From positions 1 through 25,078 of the forward strand of contig MGQK01000045.1 of NCBI GenBank assembly GCA_001797815.1: a stretch of 25,078 bases of DNA. Reading direction: 5' to 3'. Position numbers and translations under genes: made by a program. Below, one piece after another: positions 8,369 to 15,904 of the stretch (its first letter is position 1; every line of letters starts with the position of its first letter). The notes beneath the pieces are model-generated. The model did no database searches. It had not been told where the DNA came from and saw only the letters and a program-made list of their open reading frames with translations. The stretch comes from Deltaproteobacteria bacterium RBG_13_61_14 (lineage in GTDB: Bacteria; RBG-13-61-14).

Positions 8369-8396
8369 TGCCCGCTCCAAAGATCCAGGATATACT
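8369..8396 (+). promoter_or_regulatory. Candidate promoter giving a leaderless transcript
   Basis: ttgccc (8369-8374), a 16-nt spacer and tatact (8391-8396, one mismatch to TATAAT). The next ATG begins at 8403, where transcription itself should start, and no ribosome-binding site precedes it. Confidence 0.5.
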
Positions 8397-8402
8397 GTCG
8401 CT

Positions 8403-9485
8403 ATGATCAAGTGCCCCTACTGCCAAAGCGAGCTGCCGGATGAAGCCTTGACCTGCCCCCAATGCCACAGCCTCCTGGTGGAATCCGAAAAAGCCGGCCT
8501 GCCCAAGTCCAATCAACTCACGACCTGGGGTTACTTGACCCATCCCTGGGCGGCCCTGGGCTACCTGGTCATCCTCTCCTCCCTGATCCTGCTCGGGTTT
8601 CAATGGCCCTTTTCCCGTGCACCGGCTTCATCCCCTGCGCCCGGGGTGAGCCAAGTCGCTCAGGCTCCCGAATCCCAGCCAACTCCGAACGGGGACTTGG
8701 AGGAACCTTCTGCTCCGGGAACCGAGGAATTTTTGGGGGAACCAGAAATCCAGGTCCCGGAAAAACGCTGGAACCGGGGCAACCGCGACCGGACCGAGAT
8801 GAAGGGTTTGAGGGGGAAACGGCCTCGGGGGAAACGAGCGGTTCCGGACGTGGCGAGCTACGAGCAGGAGGTCAAAGGAGCCCTGGCCCAGGCGGATCAA
8901 CTGGTCGAAAAATTTAACGAGGCGGTGCGCCAAAGCGGGGGCAAAGCCGGGTCCCAGAACCTGAACGATATTTTAAGCGAGTTCCGCGATCTCCTGCAAG
9001 AGATGCGCTCGCTGGAGCCGCCGGCCGGGTTTGAACGCTGCCAGACCACCCTTTCCAACAGCATCGCCTTGACCCGCCGGGGTCTGCGCAGCAAGATGCT
9101 GTATCTCGAAACCGGCGAATCCGCCCAGTTGAACGAAGGCCAAAAGGACCTGGAGACCGCCCGGCAACAGCGGGAGCAAGGGCTCAGTCTGTTGGAGAGC
9201 ATCAAGCAGGATCTCGCCGCCGGTAAACCCGTCAAACCCGCACTGCCGGCGGGGCCACCGCCCCCGGAGCCGGACAGGCCCGCGGAATCGCGGCCCCAGG
9301 TTTCACCTCCCCCGCCGCCGCCTTCCCAGACCCCGGCCGAGGTGGCGCCTCCGGAACCCGAGCCAGAACCAGAGCCGGAATACGGTGAAACCCTGGACGA
9401 AAACATCGAAGAAGAAGAGCCCCTCGAAGACATGGAGCCGGGCCCTTATGACCAGGAAGAAGAACCCTGGCTCCAGGACTTCTGA
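8403..9485 (+). CDS. Zinc-ribbon, single-pass membrane protein with Pro/Glu-rich tail
   Basis: The 360-aa protein opens with a zinc ribbon, C4-P-Y-C7 and C18-P-Q-C21, then a single hydrophobic helix (about 49-66). A low-complexity Pro/Ser linker and a charged Arg/Lys/Gly patch (about 118-142) follow. A helical, coiled-coil-prone region spans about 150-275, and the tail is Pro-rich and strongly acidic (PEPEPEPEPE, then Glu/Asp runs). No enzyme motif is visible. This layout occurs in unassigned bacterial membrane proteins that may act as scaffolds; no function is assigned. The gene probably has a leaderless mRNA. It follows the membrane protein gene after 54 bp. Confidence 0.8.
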   Translation: MIKCPYCQSELPDEALTCPQCHSLLVESEKAGLPKSNQLTTWGYLTHPWAALGYLVILSSLILLGFQWPFSRAPASSPAPGVSQVAQAPESQPTPNGDLEEPSAPGTEEFLGEPEIQVPEKRWNRGNRDRTEMKGLRGKRPRGKRAVPDVASYEQEVKGALAQADQLVEKFNEAVRQSGGKAGSQNLNDILSEFRDLLQEMRSLEPPAGFERCQTTLSNSIALTRRGLRSKMLYLETGESAQLNEGQKDLETARQQREQGLSLLESIKQDLAAGKPVKPALPAGPPPPEPDRPAESRPQVSPPPPPPSQTPAEVAPPEPEPEPEPEYGETLDENIEEEEPLEDMEPGPYDQEEEPWLQDF

Positions 9486-9599
9486 GTTCGGCTCTCCCAG
9501 TCTTGGTGCCGCTCCTTTTTTACAACGCCCTGCCCTCTGCGCCTTTTACCGACCAACCCGCAAGCCGGCGGGCCGGCGGAACTCTTCAGCCGGCCGTCC

Positions 9600-9628
9600 T
9601 TGACAATTGCGATTGTCCATGGCAAAAT
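9600..9628 (+). promoter_or_regulatory. Candidate sigma70 promoter of the polysaccharide gene cluster
   Basis: A perfect -35 ttgaca (9600-9605), 17-nt spacer and caaaat (9623-9628). It lies in the 285-bp gap before the glycosyltransferase-like gene and marks a shift to AT-richer DNA. No other feature is seen in that gap. Confidence 0.5.
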
Positions 9629-9770
9629 ATCTTGATTAATTGAGGGATTCAAGCGGATTTAGGGTCAGCTTTGATCGTATTGGCGACGCGCGCATAAGCA
9701 ACTCAAATCGGGGGGATGGTTTTCCGGGAAAAAAACACTCCTGGCGACCGCTGCCAGGAAGAGGTGATGG

Positions 9771-10682
9771 ATGTCGAGTTCTTGCGCCAAGCAGGATGAG
9801 CCTCTGTCCCAGCGGAGGGCACCCTTTCAACAAAATGGCCGTTCTTCCAACCGCTTGCACTGCGAAAACCGGGAAGGTTATCAAGACTATAACATTCCTA
9901 GCCGCTATTATTCCGGACGCAAACCCGGGCTTTCGGCGATGATCCGGTTGAAAAACGAAGAGGAATGGATTCGGCCTTGTTTGCTTTCGATTCAAGAATG
10001 GTTTGATGAGTTGGCAATTTTTTTGCAGAATTCCACTGACCGAACCGAAGCCATTATTCGAGAAATGAAGTTGCCCCAGGTCCGGATTTATTATTATCCG
10101 TTTGATTCTTTCCCCAACGGCCCTGGCCATGGAAATTGGCCGGCAAACTCGATCTATAGCCGGGCTTATTTTTACAATTGGTGTTTGGCCAAAACTAGTT
10201 ATCAGTGGGTATCCAAATGGGACGGCGATATGGTGGCCGTGGACTGGCTGGGGCCAAGCATTCGCTCCTTGCTGGGTCATTGTGAGATCATTAAAATCTT
10301 TGGAGTGAATCTCGCCGGACCGAATCTCGACCGTCTCAGCGTTGATCCCACGACCGGATTGCATCCCCAGTTTTTCAAAGTCCGCAAAGGCACGTTCTTT
10401 ATCAACGGCGAGCTCTGCGAAAAATTTCGCTTTCCCCAACGGCGCTGTCTGGGGCTGTTGCCCACCAGGCAATCCATTATCAACCAACCGGCTTTTTTGC
10501 ATTTCAAATGGGTTAAATCCCTTGCCACTGCGACCCAAGCCTGGCCGAGTAATTGGCAGGAACTTCCCATTTTCCATGAAAGAATTAGGCGGAGGGAATC
10601 GGGATCCCGGTATCAAGGGGAGTATCCTTCCGTGATCAAAGAAATGATCGAGCAAAGGCAACGTCCGGAATGCGGCCCTTAG
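9771..10682 (+). CDS. Glycosyltransferase-like protein (GT-A / family 2-like)
   Basis: The 303-aa protein carries SAMIRLKNEEEWI (about 55-67), the opening beta-strand and KNEE motif of GT2-type nucleotide-sugar transferases. NSTDRTEAI follows, in the usual NxSxDxT position. WDGDM around W150 provides an Asp-x-Asp-like metal site. The first ~50 residues are Ser/Gln/Arg-rich and unlike the family. The ATG at 9771 has a GGAAGAGGTG purine tract 4 nt upstream. It is probably cytoplasmic and membrane-associated, adding a sugar to a surface glycan. It is the first gene of an AT-richer cluster with a methyltransferase, a sulfatase-like gene and a KpsC-like gene. Confidence 0.75.
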   Translation: MSSSCAKQDEPLSQRRAPFQQNGRSSNRLHCENREGYQDYNIPSRYYSGRKPGLSAMIRLKNEEEWIRPCLLSIQEWFDELAIFLQNSTDRTEAIIREMKLPQVRIYYYPFDSFPNGPGHGNWPANSIYSRAYFYNWCLAKTSYQWVSKWDGDMVAVDWLGPSIRSLLGHCEIIKIFGVNLAGPNLDRLSVDPTTGLHPQFFKVRKGTFFINGELCEKFRFPQRRCLGLLPTRQSIINQPAFLHFKWVKSLATATQAWPSNWQELPIFHERIRRRESGSRYQGEYPSVIKEMIEQRQRPECGP

Positions 10683-10759
10683 TCATACCCGGAACGGCGC
10701 AGAGGGGTTACCCCTGGGGATGAAAGACGAGGAAGAAGGTGTCGGACGCAGGTGATAAA

Positions 10760-11488
10760 ATGGAGAAGGAGCGCGAGTTTATAAAGTTCTGTAACTTCCG
10801 GGAATGGTATCAAAGGATTCATTACTTGGAGGGTGGCTCGAATCCGGAGCATCGCCGGGCCGCGGAAAGTTTGTATCAGGGCTCGCTCGAATTTCTAAAA
10901 AAACTTCCCCTTGGAAAAATCCAAAAAGTATTGGATGTGGGGATCGGATACGGGTATCATTGCCGCTGGTTTCGCCAGCAGGGTTTGGATACAACCGGCA
11001 TCGCGACCCAGTTCAGTGCCGAGATTCGTTCGGACGCCATCCAGTCTGGCTATCAGGCCCTCGCCATGGATCTTCACTTTCTCGACTTTGCCGATCATAC
11101 TTTTGATCTCGTCTGGAGCCATCATAGTCTGGAGCACAGTTTCAGTCCCCTGCTGGCTCTTCGGGAATGGCATCGCGTGCTGAAACCCGAAGGCTGGCTC
11201 GCGGTAACCGTGCCGCCGCATAAATCTCAGATCGTCAGTGGGCATTTCAACGTGGGGTGGAGCTTGGGACAATTGATCTATTTATTGGGAATTACTGGCT
11301 ATCAATTGCGTGGCGGAATTTTCCTTCAGCAGGGTTATAATGTTCGCGCCTTGGTGGTCAAACCCTCTCAGGATAGGGTTTATGACGGAATCAGCTGGTT
11401 GCATAAGCTCAAGGATCATTTGCCCGAATTTGTGAAACTCAAAGAAGCTCCGAAAAGTCTCGGGAGATTTTATTATGACGCCGGATAG
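10760..11488 (+). CDS. Class I SAM-dependent methyltransferase (Methyltransf_11-like)
   Basis: The 242-aa protein shows the Rossmann SAM-binding motif I VLDVGIGYGYH (about 57-67). Motif II is DLHFLDFADHTFD. The post-motif region WSHHSLEHSFSP is followed by the HRVLKPEGWLAV strand typical of Methyltransf_11 enzymes. It is likely to methylate a sugar or lipid-linked glycan, judging from its neighbours; the acceptor is not predictable. The ATG at 10760 has AGGTGA at 4-nt spacing. A GTG at 10739, preceded by GAGG, would add seven residues and is the alternative. It overlaps the next gene by 14 bp. Confidence 0.85.
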   Translation: MEKEREFIKFCNFREWYQRIHYLEGGSNPEHRRAAESLYQGSLEFLKKLPLGKIQKVLDVGIGYGYHCRWFRQQGLDTTGIATQFSAEIRSDAIQSGYQALAMDLHFLDFADHTFDLVWSHHSLEHSFSPLLALREWHRVLKPEGWLAVTVPPHKSQIVSGHFNVGWSLGQLIYLLGITGYQLRGGIFLQQGYNVRALVVKPSQDRVYDGISWLHKLKDHLPEFVKLKEAPKSLGRFYYDAG

Positions 11489-12296
11489 CCGCAGAAATCA
11501 AGCGCTCCTGGTATTTGACTCGCTGCGCTGGGACGTGTTCCAAAAAGCGAAAATTCCTTTTCTGAAAAAATTAGGAAAATGGAAATTGGCGTATACTCCG
11601 GGAAACTATACCTTCCCCGCCCATATGTCATTTTTCGTGGGCAAGATACCTCAAACCTTGGATAATACTCAATACTATGATACGGTCGCCACTCGCTTCG
11701 GGATTGCCGGTCGCAAGCCCAAGCCGGATCAACTCTGGCGGTTGGGAAACCCGGAAGCGCCCCGGCCCTCGAAATATACCCTGGAAGGCCAGAACATTAT
11801 CTCCGGATTCCGCGCCCAAGGATATTTAACGATTGGCACGGGCGCGGTGAATTGGTTCAATCCGGATTTGCCGGCGGGAAAATATTTAACTGAACTTTTT
11901 GAGCATTTTTTTTATAAGAGAGGACCGAATTATGCCTCCCATGAGTCGGCGGAGGAGCAGGTTCAGTGGGTTTTAGATTGCCTTCGGGTTGCAGATAAGC
12001 CTTACTTCTTATTTATCAATTTCGGGGAAACGCATCATCAGTATCTGTATAAAAATTGTCCTTGGCATGGTCAGCCCAATCCTTACGGCAATGCCCGCGA
12101 ATGCCGGCGGCGACAACAAGCCTGTTTAGAATATCTGGATAAACAAGTAGAACATCTCTTGACCCAACTCAAGAACCTTGACCTGGTGATTTGTTCTGAC
12201 CACGGAGAAGCCATGGGCGAAGATGGTCTCTGGGGTCATGGCTTTCATCATCCCAAAATCTGGGAAGTTCCCTTGTTGATCAAGGCGGGTTATTAA
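11475..12296 (+). CDS. Sulfatase-like / alkaline-phosphatase-superfamily hydrolase or transferase
   Basis: The 273-aa protein keeps the superfamily metal-site pattern: an early FDSLRWD (D15), YTFPAHMSFF with a Thr where sulfatases carry the formylglycine Cys/Ser, FGETHHQY, and a C-terminal SDHGEAMGEDG followed by HGFHH. Absence of the C/S-x-P-S-R sulfatase signature argues against sulfate-ester hydrolysis. A Thr nucleophile is used by phosphoethanolamine and phosphoglycerol transferases of this fold, but no membrane segments are present. It is also shorter than usual members. The ATG lies inside the methyltransferase gene with GGGAG 8 nt upstream, implying coupled translation. Modification of a surface glycan is the contextual inference. 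Confidence 0.8.
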   Translation: MTPDSRRNQALLVFDSLRWDVFQKAKIPFLKKLGKWKLAYTPGNYTFPAHMSFFVGKIPQTLDNTQYYDTVATRFGIAGRKPKPDQLWRLGNPEAPRPSKYTLEGQNIISGFRAQGYLTIGTGAVNWFNPDLPAGKYLTELFEHFFYKRGPNYASHESAEEQVQWVLDCLRVADKPYFLFINFGETHHQYLYKNCPWHGQPNPYGNARECRRRQQACLEYLDKQVEHLLTQLKNLDLVICSDHGEAMGEDGLWGHGFHHPKIWEVPLLIKAGY

Positions 12297-12392
12297 GAGC
12301 CAAGGAGTTTTTAGGTGAAGGTTTTACCTGGTTTCTCTTCGGGGAAGCATTTCCCCGGCGACCATTCTGAAATGTGTATCAAAGCCGGCCGG

Positions 12393-12419
12393 CGAAGCCC
12401 GGAACGAGCGCGGGCTTCG
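12393..12419 (+). repeat. GC-rich REP-like hairpin
   Basis: cgaagcccg pairs perfectly with cgggcttcg across a 9-nt loop, in the 242-bp gap before the KpsC-like gene. The hairpin core resembles the ccgaagc/gcttcgg hairpin of the REPIN-like elements. There is no T-run, so it is not a canonical terminator. Confidence 0.45.
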
Positions 12420-12538
12420 GCACTTTCGCTCAAGCCCCGCGCCCCAATCCTTCATAATAAATATTGCTGGATGATTTGCCGGCTAATTGCCGCTTCCCTG
12501 GATGCCTTATTCTAGTCGAGAGTTCAAGAGCTATTCCC

Positions 12539-14161
12539 GTGAAGCCGAACCAGAACCGTCAAGGCCGTTTATCCCTTCTTTCCTTTTGTTGGGGCAATCC
12601 TTCCTTAATTGATAGTTATTTGCAATTAATTGCCTATCTTCAAAAATGCGTCGAAATCGAACCTTATTTTATCACTAGTAATCCCACGGGGAAGCTCATC
12701 TTTTTGCAAAAAGGATATCAAGCGTTTACCGTTCGTGAATTATATAATCTTTCCAGGGATACAAACCCAATTCCTATTGAAGAAAAAGATCTAAAACCCT
12801 TATTGGATTATGAGCTACTTAATCAGAGATGGCTCCCGGATGAAGACCCCACCACCTCGCTGCCCGATTCTCAAATGAACTATTATCACTGGCAAGCTCT
12901 TCGTATTTTGACTGCCTATTCTGATTTATTCAACGCGATCCAGCCCCATGCGGTTCTCACTTGGAATGGCGCGCCCCTGTTAGCCTGGGCTCTCGTCTAT
13001 TTAGCTCGCCGGAGAGGGATTCCGGTTTTTTATTTAGAACGAGGATTATTGCCCGATACCTTGGTCGTAGATCCCCAGGGAGTCAATTATGGGAGTCACC
13101 TCGCCGGCGCCAATTGGGAAAAAATCCACGCGACCCAACCCACGGCCGAAGAGATGCGATCCTTGGAGCAGTTATGCCTGGAATTGCAAAACCAAAAACG
13201 GACGATTGTCCGCCAAGGCCAGGACATCTCCGCCACCGATCTGCGCATGAAATTAGGGATTCCGCCCCGCGCGCGAACGATCTTGATGCCTCTACAGATA
13301 GAAACTGACTCCAACATATTATCTTATTCTCCTTATTACAAGAAAATGGCGGATATTATCTCCGACCTCCAAAAGATATTGAAAAATTTCGAGGAGGTAA
13401 TCCTTCTCATCCGGCCGCACCCCGAAGATCGCAGCCGTTTAGCCGAACTCCGATCACTGGCGAATGGCAAAACCCGGGTGAACACTGACTTCAGCCTCCA
13501 CTCCCTCTTGGCCCTGGCCGACGTGGTGGTCACCGTCAATTCGACGGTCGGACTCGAAGCTCTGCTGCAACGCAAGCCGGTAGTGGTTCTGGGCCGCGCG
13601 ATTTACGGGGAAAAGGGATTCACTTTTGACCTGGACCATCCCGGCCAACTCGCCGAAAAACTCCAACTCGCCCTCCAGGCCGCGGAGACCCGGTCTTTTC
13701 CCCTCGAGGCGTTTTATACCTTTCTGAAATACCTGCTGGAGCATTCGCTGTTCAGCTTGTCCGAGCGGGATCCCTGGGCTAGTCGAAAAACGATCGCCGA
13801 CCGAATCATCGCCGCGGCCCGGAAAACCCCGCCCTCAACCGCCTCCGCTTCCCGGAACCTGGAACAACTGATCGGGGCGAATCAGACCCACATGGATTGG
13901 CTGCGCCGACCCGATTCGGCCATCGGCTTGACAAAACCCTCCATCCTGCTGGCCTTCCCCCCGAGAAGGCTCCGTCAGTTCCTGGTCCAAAATGTGGACC
14001 AAGCTCAAATCCAAATTCTGACCAGAAAAAATGCCTGGTGGCGAGTGTTCCCCCTTCTGGTTCATACTTACGATTCGGCCCTGTATTTTGGCGATTATCA
14101 CGGCTTGCCCTCCTGGGTCTGGTCGCTGGTGCGGGCGAAGCGCAAGGCGCAACTGGTGTAA
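12539..14161 (+). CDS. KpsC/LpsZ-like capsule polysaccharide (beta-Kdo) transferase
   Basis: The protein has features of the Capsule_synth (KpsC/KpsS/LpsZ) family: FYLERGLLPDT followed by GVNYGSH, a nucleotide-sugar region LLIRPHPEDRS, and the signature VTVNSTVGLEALL with PVVVLGRAIYG. Such enzymes add beta-linked Kdo to the phosphatidylglycerol linker of capsules. The start is uncertain. GTG at 12539 begins just before family-like sequence, giving 540 aa. An ATG at 12464 would add 25 residues with no similarity and no ribosome site. The last ~95 residues (WLRRPDSAI to the end) are outside the family core. GC content rises within the gene after about 13.4 kb. Confidence 0.8.
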   Translation: MKPNQNRQGRLSLLSFCWGNPSLIDSYLQLIAYLQKCVEIEPYFITSNPTGKLIFLQKGYQAFTVRELYNLSRDTNPIPIEEKDLKPLLDYELLNQRWLPDEDPTTSLPDSQMNYYHWQALRILTAYSDLFNAIQPHAVLTWNGAPLLAWALVYLARRRGIPVFYLERGLLPDTLVVDPQGVNYGSHLAGANWEKIHATQPTAEEMRSLEQLCLELQNQKRTIVRQGQDISATDLRMKLGIPPRARTILMPLQIETDSNILSYSPYYKKMADIISDLQKILKNFEEVILLIRPHPEDRSRLAELRSLANGKTRVNTDFSLHSLLALADVVVTVNSTVGLEALLQRKPVVVLGRAIYGEKGFTFDLDHPGQLAEKLQLALQAAETRSFPLEAFYTFLKYLLEHSLFSLSERDPWASRKTIADRIIAAARKTPPSTASASRNLEQLIGANQTHMDWLRRPDSAIGLTKPSILLAFPPRRLRQFLVQNVDQAQIQILTRKNAWWRVFPLLVHTYDSALYFGDYHGLPSWVWSLVRAKRKAQLV

Positions 14162-14168
14162 CTGTCGC

Positions 14169-14366
14169 ATGAAGGCCGCTTCCAGCCGTCCCCCCGTTTC
14201 CTTTCGCCGAGCAGCCATGCCTCTCGATCAACCGAGGCCGGCGAAGCTAAACCTTTCCAGGAAGATCGCCCAGGTCGTGGCGACCTCCCCCGACGCCGCC
14301 GTCCTCACCGAAGCGGCGAAAAGCCTGCAGCCGCCAATCGCGGCCTCGGTCCATTCAAGCAAATGA
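14169..14366 (+). CDS. Possible small gene of 65 aa, translationally coupled to the kinase gene
   Basis: An ORF from ATG 14169 ends at TGA 14364-14366 and overlaps the kinase start as ATGA. Third codon positions are strongly G/C, as in neighbouring genes. It starts 7 bp after the KpsC-like stop. The product (begins MKAASSRPPV) is basic and Ser/Pro/Ala-rich, with no recognised domain, signal or membrane helix. No clear ribosome site precedes it. It could be a chance frame that merely delivers ribosomes to the kinase start. Confidence 0.3.
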   Translation: MKAASSRPPVSFRRAAMPLDQPRPAKLNLSRKIAQVVATSPDAAVLTEAAKSLQPPIAASVHSSK

Positions 14367-15904
14367 AGGAAGAGAGACGGGCTTGGAGTCCGGGCTGGGT
14401 CTGGCGCTTGCGGCCGGACGCGCCGGACTGGCTCCGCTCATGCCTCGCCGCTATCCCGGGATTGGACCGCGAGGCCGGGGCCGAGCTGCTCAAGGAGACC
14501 GGCCGGCGCCGCTCGATCTGGAAGTGGCGGCCCGCCTCCGGCCCCCTGCTTTTCATCAAGCACTACGGCCGGCCGCGCTTCTGGAAACAGCTCAAGTATC
14601 TTTTCCGCAACTCCCGCACACAGCAGGAGTGGGAAGTGGCTCTGGCCCTCGAGGCTCGCGGCTTCCCGGTGGTCCGGCACTGGGCGCTGGGCGAAAAATT
14701 CCGGGCGGGTCTGCTAAAGGAAGATTACCTGGTCCAGGACTACTTGCCCGGCTTTCGGAACTTCGACCGCTTCTGGGAGGAAGAGCTGGTCGGGAAGCGG
14801 AAGCGGAAATTGCGGCAGGAGCGCAACGCCCTGATCGCGGAGCTGGCTCGCCTCATCCGCCGCTTGCACGACCAGGGAGTCTGGCAGCGCGACTTCAAGC
14901 CGGACAGCGTGATGGTGACCCGGATCGCGCAGGGGTTTGACCTCAAGCTGGTGGACCTGGAGCGCGTGCGCCTGCTTTCCCAGAGCCGCGGGCTTTCGCT
15001 CCGCCGGCGCCTGGACAACCTCGCCAAGGTGGACCAGACCTTCGGTTTCCTCGGCAACACCGCCGACCGCCTGCGCTTCTGGCGGACCTATTGGGAACAA
15101 CCCGGCTTGCCGCCCCTTCCTGGCAAAGAAGGGTTCGCCCGGGTCGGGGCCTTGGCCGAGGACAAGTTCCGCCGGCGCGCGCGGGAACGCGAGATTTGGC
15201 CGGTCAGCGTCAACTCGGTTTACAACTCTTTCGAGCAGGGACCCTGGCGGGTGCACTATCACCGCGAAATCCCCGAAGAGTGGCTCCGGGAGTTGGTCGC
15301 AGAGCTCGCCGCCTCGGGCGCCGATCTTTTTCAATCCAAAATCCAAAATCTAAAATCCAAAATTACCGGAAACCCCATCCGGCTGAGCCTCCGTCCCGCC
15401 CGGGGCGCTTTCCGCCCGGGCTGGCCTTGGGGTTTTGGCGGCGCTGGCTACGGCCTCAAGCTGGTCGCCCATCTCTATTACCGGCGGGTGCCGTTTGTAC
15501 CGGCCCGGGCCGCGCTGCTCCGAAAGCGCGGAGGTGATTTTTTCCCGGGTTACCTGGTCGCGCTCGATCCGGGCCCGCCCTTTCAGACCTGGAACCAGAC
15601 CGGGCCGGAGATCGCCGCGGAGGCGGGGGAATTCTTGCGGGTGCTCCACCGGATGGGCCTTACCCTGGGCCGGGTCCAGGCCGACAGCTTCCTGGTGGAC
15701 CCGGAGCGGCCCAAGGGCCGCCGACTCTACCTCTTTCGGGTGGAAGACCTGATCTTGGGCCGGACTCCAGACCCGGATGAGGCGGAGCGGCGGCTGGGGC
15801 AGGTGGTGGAGATGCTGGCCTGGCCGAATTACGCTACAATGGAATTGCGCAAAGCTTACCGGGGCGCGAGCCGGCGATGGTTTAAGGAGAAGGAACGGTG
15901 GTAA
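14363..15904 (+). CDS. WaaP/KdkA-like lipopolysaccharide kinase with a second, degenerate kinase-like domain
   Basis: The 513-aa protein starts with a WaaP/KdkA-type kinase domain (about 45-235): FIKHY with K66, WQRDFKPDS (D177, with Ser at the usual Asn position) and LKLVDLERV (D198) as metal-binding motif. Such enzymes phosphorylate heptose or Kdo of the LPS core at the inner membrane. After about 325 an 11-residue Lys/Gln/Ser-rich insert is encoded by the dispersed short-word repeat. The C-terminal half (335-513) aligns by eye with the first: VPFVPARAALL, EFLRVLHRMG, then LGRVQADSFLVD in place of the catalytic loop, without its Asp. It is probably a pseudokinase half. The ATG overlaps the preceding small frame by 4 bp, and the end overlaps the next GTG start. 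Confidence 0.78.
   Translation: MKEERRAWSPGWVWRLRPDAPDWLRSCLAAIPGLDREAGAELLKETGRRRSIWKWRPASGPLLFIKHYGRPRFWKQLKYLFRNSRTQQEWEVALALEARGFPVVRHWALGEKFRAGLLKEDYLVQDYLPGFRNFDRFWEEELVGKRKRKLRQERNALIAELARLIRRLHDQGVWQRDFKPDSVMVTRIAQGFDLKLVDLERVRLLSQSRGLSLRRRLDNLAKVDQTFGFLGNTADRLRFWRTYWEQPGLPPLPGKEGFARVGALAEDKFRRRAREREIWPVSVNSVYNSFEQGPWRVHYHREIPEEWLRELVAELAASGADLFQSKIQNLKSKITGNPIRLSLRPARGAFRPGWPWGFGGAGYGLKLVAHLYYRRVPFVPARAALLRKRGGDFFPGYLVALDPGPPFQTWNQTGPEIAAEAGEFLRVLHRMGLTLGRVQADSFLVDPERPKGRRLYLFRVEDLILGRTPDPDEAERRLGQVVEMLAWPNYATMELRKAYRGASRRWFKEKERW
15332..15364 (+). repeat. In-frame short-word repeat inside the kinase gene
   Basis: Units atccaaa, atccaaaatct, aaaatccaaaatt run through the coding frame without a stop and encode QSKIQNLKSKI. 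This is the same family as 3280-3326 and 17847-17990. It sits exactly at the junction of the two kinase-like halves. Confidence 0.8.

Noticed and set aside
12393-12419. Intrinsic terminator before the KpsC-like gene
   Set aside because: Strong stem but no T-run on either strand; listed instead as a REP-like hairpin.
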